Shown here: piece after piece, positions 33,611-44,000 of the stretch
Layout: every line of letters starts with the position of its first letter
Numbering within the stretch: the stretch's first letter is position 1
Position numbers and translations under genes: made by a program
Assembly (NCBI GenBank): GCA_947646735.1
Contig: CANTFK010000987.1
Span: 496,001 to 560,000, forward strand
Length of the DNA: 64,000 nt
Direction of reading: 5' to 3'
DNA from: Peronospora farinosa
Lineage: Eukaryota; Oomycota; Peronosporomycetes; Peronosporales; Peronosporaceae
Notes under the pieces: model-generated
Databases searched by the model: none
The model's input: the letters and a program-made list of their open reading frames with translations, nothing else
Told to the model about the DNA's origin: nothing

Positions 33611-35083
33611 TTACAACGTGTGCGATCGATACTTCTCCAGATACGCCAAGTCGCACAGCTTGTTGAGCGCGAACTTCGCTTGGTCCGAGCTAGCTGGAAT
33701 TGCTTTTTCCATCTTCTCTTTCCTGTGAGAGTCATGACGACCAACTTTAACATTGTTAGACATAGATTCTGCTTCAGCCATAGATCTTCGCGACGTCAAA
33801 TTGAACCTTGACAGGTGAAAGTCGATAGGCTCAGTCATCTTTTTCTGTTGAAAGCGAGCATACCTATCGTGCTCGTAACTGTCCAATTCCTCAACAACAG
33901 GTGCTAGGTTTCCATGCCTCGAGGTTTTCGTGTCCCGAGCCAACGCTTCCGTCGTCGTATGTCGACGGGATTGCGGTCGGAGATCCATAGCCGAAAGATG
34001 ACAATCAATTCGCTGATCACTGCTCTTCTTACTCTGACAAAAGCTGTTGCTGCCTGCAATCGAGACGCCTTTCGTGCTCACCGGGTGGCATATCTGCTTC
34101 TTGGTTTCCTTGAAAGAAGCATCGTAGCGCTTAAAGTTGCGTTGGACTGATGAAAGCTTCGTGTCCATGGCAGTGTGGACTGGAGCAAGAGAACTATGAA
34201 CTGAACCAGCTGCCGTTGAGCGTCTTCCACGTTTTGTTCGCGAAGGTCTGCTCACCTTGTGCTTGCCAAGCTGTAGATCAGGTGTCAAAAGCCTCGATTC
34301 CGTCTGTCTATCCGACTCATTCACGATCGACTTGTTCCTTGTAAAGTCAAACGACTGCGACTCCAAGACGTCTCGCTTGTCCGTCTTTGTATGCTTCGTT
34401 TGCTGACGCTCAGTCGGCGTAGCATCGCGAATGACCATCTTCGAAGACGTTCGTATAAAGTCGTACGAGTCGCACGATATCGGAACTTCTCTTCTACGAC
34501 GTTGCGATTCCATCGCATTGGACGATTTTTGAGCAGCTTGTCGCTCTGTCACATTAGTTCGAAGCTGTTGTCGAGCCTTGATCAACTTTAATGATGGTTT
34601 CGCCATGTCGACCGACCGTGATGTCGGTGCAATTGCCGACGTGTGACGACGTCGAGGTATCGATCGGTCCAGTTCTTCGTGGGTTTGACGAAAGGTACGA
34701 CCCCATTCCTTCCGATTTCTCGCCATGTTTGATAGCGAACCGATACAATGTCCTCTGGAAATGGGATCTGAAACCGCCCAAAGGAGACGATTTGGTCGTG
34801 ATGGAGACCGCAATGTTTTAACCTCCGGGTGCAATCGAATACACGACATGCACGTGTGTTGATGACGGGTATACTCTGGTAAATACATTGACCTCTGGTT
34901 CATCGCCTGAGTGTAGCACGTTTTACAAATTTGCTGTATAGCAGGTATCAAGAGGCATCGTTAACACCAAATTGCCAAAACATCAAGTCATGACCACTTG
35001 AAACGTACCGTTCGACAATAGGAACAAAGTTCTTGAGTTCCAAAGTGTTGTTGAGCATTTACGATTCCTTTACAATTGACCAT
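33611..35083 (-). CDS. reduced FYVE-like zinc-finger protein, START domain lost
   Basis: Two exons: 35083-35009 (25 codons from ATG) and 34933-33611, phase 0 GT-AG, 465 aa. The N-terminus has three C-x2-C pairs: ELCSYC ends exon 1, ICKTCY opens exon 2, and HTCMSC follows. The intron cuts the finger at the same place as in the START-FYVE gene 38660-40545 (CVLCGS | LMCDKC). The rest is basic, Ser/Arg/Thr-rich and disordered, with repeated S-x-D-F/L-x-R motifs, ending ALNKLCDLAYLEKYRSHTL. The upstream sequence has a TGA 27 codons before the ATG and no START domain. I infer a member of the local START-FYVE family that has lost its lipid-binding half. Function unknown. Confidence 0.7.
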
Positions 35084-36332
35084 CGTAGTCAAGCAATTGT
35101 TTCGTTCCAGTCAAAATGCACAATGAATGAATGACTGTTGATGAGGTTCTCATCTTTGTTTGGAGCCAGGAGAGAGGTATCAGATGGCCTATATATGATC
35201 TGAAGAGAAGACTAACCAACTTACTGGCGCAAGTGTCGTTGTAGCAGCTGGTATGACATTCAATCAGGTGAAATCCTACCGAACAAGTACCATTTAGTAC
35301 TTCTACCGTGCATCCTAGCAATGCAATTGATATTCCATTACAATCGATAAGCTCGAATGCTAAAGAGGTACACCACCTCTAGTATCACCAAACAAATGGA
35401 TGGAAGCATTCAAGTCTCTGATTGCATGGCGTGAAAATTCGAAAGCCAATTGATATTTTCTGAATGACGCTATACCGATGGACAAATCCTGACTATGTGA
35501 TCAGGTGCATGTCGGAAGATCATATCCGAAATCAAAAACTTCAGCACGATCTGACTGTTTTTGACCACCACCTGCTAAACGAGAACATAGTACCAGTTTT
35601 TCGCTCGTTTAACACGCTGACCTTCTTTTCACTCAGCAATACTTGATGACGGCTGGATGATTTGATATAGCAATCGAGTAGAGGGTGACCATGTAATCAT
35701 GTCGTTTTATGCTAATGTGGAAAGGGGGGAGGCTGGCCTCGAACCAGTCATGCCACTCTTATCCTGCTCTGTCTGTTCATATCACTCAGCATTTAAAATT
35801 TCTCATACTAAAATGCCGTCCGAGTTCCACTCTGTTGCGCCATTTATGATGATTATTCGAGGTCAAGCAGATGCACGCATGCATTCTCTTATCTTTAAAA
35901 TGGTTTACTTGTTGCTACCCATTGCAAATTCTAGGAGGGAAGTGAATCAGTTTATAGATGTATTTTTTTCATGAGCTAGACGTCCTTAGGAGGTTGTCCG
36001 AAGGCATGATACTTTGAACAAAAATGCACGAATTCCTTGACAAACACCCATGACAATAGGCAAATGACCACGCATTTCCTGCACTATCAGTACATGAGCG
36101 CCGTTTACGTCAGAATCTTCACAACTTTGTGGATTGATTCTAGGTTTGGCACCTTGGGCGAACTCAAACACATAGTAAACAATGGCCAGACAATGTGCAG
36201 GGCTTTAGTCAAAAAAATTGAATGATCACCTTCCTCATTTTCATAATCGATCGACTACCCCCATGGCAAATGTCGTCTCTCCTTGATGCAATAGCATCTT
36301 TAATATCAAAGTTGGGAACTAGACCGATCTCT
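35084..36332. other. intergenic; possible tRNA-like B box
   Basis: No gene seen. On the minus strand at about 35737-35747, GGTTCGAGGCC matches an RNA polymerase III B box, but no tRNA fold or convincing A box could be drawn around it. Confidence 0.4.
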
Positions 36333-37708
36333 CTATCGGGCATCCTTGTAAGCACTCAGGTAGTCAAGATCGATGGCAAATTTGGTGGGGTCATCCTTGA
36401 CGTCACGGACCACGGTCGACTTTCCCTGTCGTGTCGTACGAATCCGTCGTGGCGGAGCTGTGGTAGGACAAGCTTGGTTTCCATTCACCTGCACCGCATC
36501 ATAGTGACGTTGCATCCGCAAAAGCATACGAGCGTACGAGGCACTTCGTCGTCGTTCTCGCTCTTCTTCTGTTTCGTCTTGCTTCTGGAGCTCCAGTTGA
36601 GGCAATGCCGTTGTCGTTCTTCTTCTGCTTTGCCTTGTTTCCGTAGAGCTACTTGGCTTCTGTCTACAGTCTAGCGCGTCTTGTTCCGTAGAGCTACTTG
36701 GCTTCTGTCTACAGTCTAGCGCGTCTTGTTCCGTAGAGCTACGTAGCTTTTGTCTACAGTCTAGCGCGTCTTGTTCCGGCGATCTCATTGCTGAAAATGT
36801 TTGCGACGATGAGCTCATGTCGAAGTAATTGGGTGGCAATTCAAGTGCCCGGGACATCCCAAGGATATCGGCTGTCGTGCTTAGCCGCTGACTCTTCTCT
36901 TCCGATCTGCGAGGCTCAGATTGTCCGCCGCTAGAGTTGCTTTTACGACTCGAAGTTCCGGCAGAAGTCCAATATGGTTGAGTCTCGATTTTATTCGTGC
37001 TGACTGAGCGATTCGGCATGACCGACTCCTTGGACACGCGATAAATTGTATTTTGTTGCTGTAAACTGCACCGACGAGCAGCTTCTTGCTGTGATTCTGT
37101 TGTTTGCGTCGATCTTCGCCTTCTATCGTCACGTGTTAGCGGTTCATGCGTGTCTTTCCGACTATCACAGCGCTTAGATGGTAGTTCACGGATTGTCAAT
37201 CGCTGTCCTTGAGCATTTTGCGACAAATTTTGAATTCGTCGTTGGTGACGTGCCTTCTCCTCGGGCTCCATGTGCTCAACTCTCGTCGCACGACCCGACG
37301 ATCTTGGCTGATTGCAGACCTTCTCTTCTCGCTGGTGAGGTTTGCGGACATGTTCTCGATCCGGGTCTCTCCCCTCACGAGGCCACGATTCGGGCCTCTT
37401 AGTTTGTTGCGGTACCTGACGCTTTCCAGCACAAGTCGTGCACATGGATTTCGTGCAAGGGCTTTTGTTCATTAGGAACCGCCATCGCAATGGTTTAAGC
37501 TTTGTAAAGGTTCCTAAGTCATCTGATGGTGAGTCGAACGCATAAGGGAATGATGTAGGCGTGTTGCTGAAGTTCTGTTTCCATATTCCACAACAAGTTA
37601 ATGCAATGTGAGACTTCACGGATTCCAAGAGACCTCCCCCCCCTCTTATAGTGTTGTAAAACCTACCTCACCGCAGAAGACACACTGTTTCAAATTGGAG
37701 CTCGACAT
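36333..37708 (-). CDS. reduced FYVE-like zinc-finger protein with 15-aa repeats
   Basis: Exon 1 is 37708-37667: ATG plus 13 codons, ending CVFCGE just before GTAGGT. The main exon runs to 36333. The acceptor is either AAG at 37614 or CAG at 37575 (both phase 0). The main frame itself has only a TTG at its 5' end, which supports the spliced start. The N-terminal cysteines (CVFC, then PCTKSMCTTC) look like a degenerate version of the split finger in the neighbouring genes. The rest is very basic and disordered (R/Q/S/E-rich), with three copies of EQDALDCRQKxSSST encoded by 45-bp repeats. It ends FAIDLDYLSAYKDAR, similar in kind to the ends of the two flanking cluster genes. No START domain. Function unknown. 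Confidence 0.65.
36641..36775. repeat. 45-bp tandem repeat, three copies, in coding sequence
   Basis: Three in-frame copies at 36641-36685, 36686-36730 and 36731-36775. The first two are identical; the third differs at a few bases. They encode a 15-aa repeat in the 36333-37708 gene. Confidence 0.95.
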
Positions 37709-38659
37709 AATACTTTCTTGAATCTCTGGAAGAATGGAGGGATGACGGAATGAGCTTTATGGTCGCAAGAAAACAATAGGAAGCAGGGAGGTGTCTGAGT
37801 ATCGATCTGGTCGGCTTTTGCGCAGCGATTGGGGAAGCTGCGCTGGATTTTAGGCCATACGAGTCTTTCTCTTGACGCAGTCGCATCGTAAAGGGACAAT
37901 AGCCAGACCTGGGAGCAAGCTCAAGCATGGGACATGGAGCATGCATGGAGCGTGCGGCTGGAAGGACCAAATGCTCTCAGTCGCACGTTGAAGCCAAGTC
38001 ACTTTTTTGGGAGCTTCGACCTACGAAGTGACTTGGTTTATGTGTACGCGAGAGCACAAATCCTCGTTAAGATCCGATGATGGACATAGTGCCTGCCTTT
38101 CTTAGACTGCTGTTCCCAATCGGATTGAAATGAAGTCGTGTCTACGGAGATTTCGCAAAAAGGTCGTTGTCTTGTGACCTTTTTGCAAACATCGACATGT
38201 GTCTACTGACGTTAAACCTTGAAGGTGGTAGACTTGCCATTACGACATGTATTACTGACATGGATAAGACGCTGGGGAGTGCTGTAGCATTGCAGAAGCT
38301 CCAATGATCTGAGTCAGGAGGATGCATGGCGAAAAATCGGCTGAGGACATGTTGTCGCTTACATGTCCAACCCTCATCTGCATTGCACAAAGTCTTACAT
38401 AAATGAGTTGCTACATATACCAGTGTTCCCACTGGGACCAGATCTAGTCGAAGGCATACCGTTACAGCCGAGGTTTAGATGCTGGTCCAATGGATACTTG
38501 AGCACCTATTCTCGGAACGGTGGAACTTGCACTGCACCTTCGGTCATTGAGTGTCCTCAATACAGTCGTGTTTACAAATATTCTCACCTGCATGCTTATC
38601 TCGACCAGAAGTTACGTATCCAGCGGCTCTGCAGACCTGGTAAATTACATGTACTTGCT
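37709..38659. other. intergenic region with a hairpin
   Basis: Contains an 11-bp perfect inverted repeat (37994-38004 / 38026-38036). No gene was recognised. Confidence 0.45.
37994..38036. repeat. inverted repeat / hairpin
   Basis: CCAAGTCACTT and AAGTGACTTGG are perfect reverse complements separated by 21 nt. Imperfect pairing (gctctc / gagagc) extends outward. Confidence 0.7.
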
Positions 38660-40545
38660 TCAAGTAGTTTGTGTCGTCTTGTTTTGCTCTGCCGTCAGCT
38701 TGAAGCTCGCCAAGTACGACAAGTCACACGGATTTGCCTTCGAGTACCTAATCAAAGTCCTCGTTGGTAAAATCACTGGTGCCAATGGCCGTTGTGACAT
38801 GTGATTAGATTGGCGGTGGCGGTCGTGATGGCGTTTTTCAACTACGGTGTGACTGCAGGTGGAAGTCTGAAGATGACGTCCTCGATCTGTCAACTCCATT
38901 GGTTGAACCGGAACAGAGTGAGTAGTGTAGCGCCGCATCCGCCAATTTAATTCCTCGAGATCGAGGTCGACTTGGCTACCCAACGGAGTGCCCACCGGAG
39001 TAAAGTTTTCATTGCCAGTGTTAGCTTGGCCACCATACTTCGGACATGATTTTTGCCGCGGTGGCACAGAACTCCGTGATTTCACTCTGGCTAATTGTCT
39101 CGAATTTCCTGTCGTTTGACGTCGGCGACGAGCAGCGACATCATTGTCCACCCTGTTTGATGGCAGACGAGTTGACGCACTTGTATTACAACGCCGTCGT
39201 TGATGTTCTGCGTCATCAGTCGGCAAATAAATCGTCTCGTACGGGAGAACTGCAAGCAAAACAAGATGGAAATCACCATGTGAGACGACTATGAAAAGCT
39301 GTAGCAATGCCGCTAAGAACACACATTCTGAATTGTGGGCAGAAGTCAAGTTCTGATGAAGCAGTTTCTCCTGGCTAGGCTTTGGTTGCTGAGGTAACTG
39401 ATTCTTCTGATCAAGCACGAGTGACGTCTTGCCTTCAACGTAAAACCACGTCGGATAGTCCTCGCCGCTCAATGACAAATTGCTTTCACTTCGCAGTCCA
39501 CCTTCTTGGTGCGTTGTCATTATACTGTAGGTTTCGCCGCTGGCATCTAGATCGTTGTATCCAGTCTCCGTCTCCAAAACAATTTTCTTGCCACGTCGAT
39601 GTGCGCAGGAGAAGCATATAACCTGTCCTCGAGGTATTCGGTCCACTTTGTAGTTTCGCGACGCGATGTCGTTGCATTTATCGCACATCAACTGCAGTGA
39701 TCACAACACATATTAGCACTCGATCTTCGCTATCTTTGCTTGGCACATATAAGACGTACCGATCCGCACAAAACGCACCTCTCCTTGCGCTTCCAGATCG
39801 ATATATGGTTCGCACAAGCGCCACAGCGTCTCTCGGCTTGCAATTGCAATGCTTTCGTGAGCGAAACATTCCTAGATTTTAGCATCATAGCCGACATTTT
39901 GAGGTAGTGATTCACCAGCTCGACAGTCCGCTTCAAATGCGCCTTTAATACTCTCGGGATCAGTAAAGATGTGGCATGGTATCCCTTAATATTGTAGTAC
40001 ATGGTGGCATTGAGCACTCCAAGCTGATCCGTCTCCTCGAAAAACAGTCCGCAATAGAAAAGTTCTGCTCGATTGACGTCGATCCCTTGAGCATTTTGGA
40101 GCACCGGACAAAGTTTATGCTCGATCGAATGGGAGCATCTTGCCCAACCACGACGTCCGTCTGTCGTCCCAAACGGCTTCATGACTTCCAAGTAACAAAA
40201 GTCTTGATCCTTGCCTAAAAGGTGACTTGGCGAGTAGAGAAGCGACCATCGAAGACTTGTGCGGGTCAGTGGTCGCTGCTTGGTATTAAGTTTTAGCACT
40301 GCTAACTCTCGTGACTCAGAAAAGTCCAGCACCATCTTGAGTTCGTATTTCAGGTACAAGTCCGTGACAGCATCTAGTGACCCGTAGACAGTGAAAGTTT
40401 CCAGTGACGTCACGATCTTGTCCTTGTCAGGCAATGCATTTTGCGCTTTAGCCTCGTAAAATCGTTCTTGGACCTCTAGGAAGATATTGTCACCCTGCTG
40501 AACGAGGTCTAAACGTTCTCGTTCGGTCATAAAGACCCCCACCAT
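38660..40545 (-). CDS. START domain plus FYVE-like zinc-finger protein
   Basis: Three exons: 40545-39760, 39691-39325 and 39249-38660, all GT-AG and in phase, about 580 aa. The first ATG is 40545; the frame's earlier start at 40554 is TTG. Residues about 20-240 are a START-like lipid-binding domain, with DFCYLEVMKPFG, DGRRGWARCSHSIEHKLCP and ELFYCGLFFEETDQLG matching the large paralogue at 46903. A C-x2-C finger follows: CGACANHISIW, CVLC | LMCDKC across intron 1, and ICFSCAH. The WxxD and R+HHCR boxes of a classical PI3P-binding FYVE are not evident, so lipid specificity is uncertain. The C-terminal half is basic and disordered. These proteins are expanded in oomycetes and thought to act at endomembranes. 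Confidence 0.82.
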
Positions 40546-41084
40546 AGGTCGCAAGGTGAATTATGCAGACCTCTCCACAAATCCAAGAGGGACAGTGGGC
40601 GGAAGGATATGGAACCGATGAAAAAGCTTGAGCTAAAACGAACGAACGATACTGTAAGCTAACGTCGTAGGTAGAATATCCTATCCTAACAAAAGATAGG
40701 ATGCACCTGATGTGGAAGTGATGGCAAACCAGCGTCCCTAGAGCAAAGCTGCAAGTGAAAATGCAGCCAACCGTCGTGTGCACGAGGTAGCTAAAAACTG
40801 CAAATGACCAGCGAACGACTTGGATGCCGAGAGTGGGCTTTCTCACAATCAGGCTGGCGACACACTGGGGTCATTCAACACCACACATGAAGATGCCAGA
40901 TCGTAAAGCAGACTCGGTTGGTCGATTAGAATCTTCAGTGTCCATTGCGCAGAAGTCCATCCAAGACTCTGGTTGTGGATATTGAACAAGGTTGGCTGCA
41001 TCTTAGATGATAATACGAGTTAGTTCACAATCCGCAGACAGATCCTAGTGCCATTCCTTACTACTTGGCATACATACAAAACTC
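40546..41084. other. intergenic region, no gene seen
   Basis: Separates two cluster genes on the same strand. It holds the presumed promoter of the 38660-40545 gene and the 3' flank of the large gene. Confidence 0.5.
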
Positions 41085-44000
41085 TTAAATCCAGTTCTCT
41101 TCATCTTCATCTTCATTCACTGACTCGCGCGCCTGGGAATTTAGCAACTCGAGATCCTCGCGACTGTTTGCCTTGATCGAGCGTAGTACCCGGTACTGCT
41201 CCTTGATACGTTTCCGAAATTCCTCTTCGTCGTCATCGCACTCAGCTTCGGCCATTTCCTGCTGCAACTGAGTTAGCTGCGCAATTTGCTCGAAAAGGAT
41301 CCGGGCGGGTAGAGGCTCGTCGATCGGCATATCCGTACCGCCATGCTCCGAAATTGTAGAAGAGCTCAAGTCGCTCCGGGCCATAAAGGAGTTCTGGGGA
41401 TTAAAACTCGGACGTCCGATAAAACCCTTGTGGGTTGGCTCGCTGCCGTCGTCGTCAAACTCAGACAGATCCATTTCCTCTGCCGTCAACACGGACGCAA
41501 TTGACTCGCGGCATTCCTCCTCAAGCTGACGTATTCTGCGGCGCAGTCTCTCCATGTCGACCTGGTGCTTGGTATAGACCTCTTCCATGACATCGGATGA
41601 ACGCCACTGCATCGCTTTCTCCTCGTTTCGGTGTCCACGATGCAATAGGCGACCCGGCTGGATTGCGCTACCAAGCATATCATCATCTAGATTGGAAATG
41701 CGATTGCCCAAGTGGTCAATTGCGATACGATTCAGCTCATCCATCCGCCGCAAGTGGCTTGCCTCTAGATCAAACATCATGTCCGAAGAACGACTTCCAC
41801 CAGAGTTGTACATCGGACGATTCGCGCGAATCATATCAAAAAGCTCGTTGGTCGGGCGGCCCACCAGCTCCTCATCAATCGCAGATATGCACGACTCACG
41901 GCAAGAGATACCAAACTCCGATGTGTCAGAGTCGTTCGAGATTGGCGCTATCGCTGAGTTCGAGTCCTCACTGGTGGTATGGCTCAAGTGTAGGCGTTTC
42001 TGATACAGATTCAACGTATCAGTGTCCTCATCATCATTTTCATTTACCTGAGGAAGCTTCCTATCGGACAGTGACCGTCTACTGTCAGCAAAAAACTCGT
42101 CAACAGCCAAGCCCGACTCGCCTGGAATGAGCTGCGACATTTGTGGCAGGAACTTTGAAACACTTTTTTCAAGAGCAACCGGCTCGTTACTTGGCGGCGC
42201 TGCGACAGTATCCTCTAATTCAGTTCCACCGCTCAAGCGGTATGCAGGTTCGTGTAATGGATCGCATTCTTGTTTCGCGCTCGACCGGTACGCTAAATTG
42301 GCATCTTTATAGTCACGCTCACTCTCCACTGGTTTCTCGCTAGAGCGGTGAGCAGCTTCCTCCACGTCAGTATCGCGCTGATGTTCCACAGAATCTTCGC
42401 TTGAGCTATCAGATAACCTATCGCTATCAGATCCACTCTCGTGATCGCGTTCGCTCTCCGCTGACTCCACGCTTTGAGCTAAGTCGTTCGTCTGTAAGTG
42501 CTCGCTTTTCATACTTAGACGAAATGGCGAGGTGACATAACCAGTCTGTTGTCCGCGGTCGCTCTCTGACTCCACGCACGAGCGGCGCGGTGGGGTGGCT
42601 AAGCCGCTTGTGTGATCATACTCGCTTTCTTCAGACTCCACGGGCAATCGGCGCGGTGGAGTAATAAAACCAGTATCCTGGTCATGGTCGCTTGCCACAG
42701 TCGGCGGGGTAGCTAAGCCAGTATTTTGTTTGTGCTCGCTCTTCACAGACCCCACACTCGAACAGCGCGGTGGAGTAGCTGTGCCAGTATTTCGTTCGTG
42801 TTCGAGCTCCTTTTCATCACTCGGACGGTACAGTGGACTGACATGACCACTGTTTCGTTCCGGCGCGTGCTCCACTATTTTCTCACTCAGACGGAGCTGA
42901 TGTTCGTGCTCACTTTCCACTGACTCCACACTCGAACGGCGTGGTGGGGTCGCAACTCCACTACTTTTTCGTGCTTGCTTTCCACATTCCCTACGCTCAA
43001 ACGGTGTGGTGGGGTCGCCAAACCACTCGTATGTTCGTGCTTATTTTCCACAGACTCCACACTCGAACGGCGTGGTGGGGTCGCAACTCCACTACTTTTT
43101 CCGTGCTTGCTTCCCACAGTTCCTACGCTCGAACGACGTGATGGGGTGACTGAACCACTCACACTGCGTGGTGGGGTGGCCAAACCACTTGAACGGTGGG
43201 GTGGGGTGGCCAAATCGTGCTCGCTTTCCACAGACTCGCTCGAACGGCATAATGCTTCTATAGGTTCATTCTTGTGCTCATGCTTGTCCCCCACATACTC
43301 GTCACCAAAATGATACGTTGGCAGAGAAACCTGGGTATTCATGTCGGCGCATTCTTCGCTCAATCGGTACTCTTGCTCATTTTTGTAGCCATGCTCTGCA
43401 TGCTCTTCACTTGAACGAATCGACGTGTCAAAATCATCCGGGCCCTCACTCAACTTGTCGTCATCTTCCACATCTGGAACTTGTTCCAAATCCTCCAATG
43501 CAAAGGGAATAGTGCCACTACGCTTTGAACGTCCAAGCGGTCGAGATTCAAAGTTGAATTCTTGGTCGACGTCGACAGAGCTGACGGAACTGCTGGAACT
43601 AATGGTGCTATCACCAAAGTTGTTTCCGGAGTAGCCCGTGAGACTAATTGCGCTATCGTGGAGGCCACCCAGTGTAGACGATCTTGGCCGAATATTTTCC
43701 TCAGCGATGTGGTTGGCCGTCATTTTAGTTAGCTCCTCCATTCGCTTGAAGTGCTCTTCTTGTCGCCTTTGCAACTCGTACGACGGAAGACCTTCTTCGT
43801 CCGGTAGCTTGTACGCTGCACGAGCTCGCATCGCATTGATATGCTCAATCATGCCCGCCGACGATTGATTCAGCAAATCTTCGCTTAACATCGAATCGAT
43901 CGAGCTACGTACTTCGCTAGATCGCTCCATCATTGCAATGTGGTCTAGTGACTCACCAGGGATCTCCAAGATTGCAATGCTACTGGAGAAATTCGTCTTA

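Noticed and set aside
41085..42929. Treating 42929-41085 as a separate gene
   Set aside because: It starts in the middle of the same tandem repeat and continues the same pattern; a one-base indel explains the split better.
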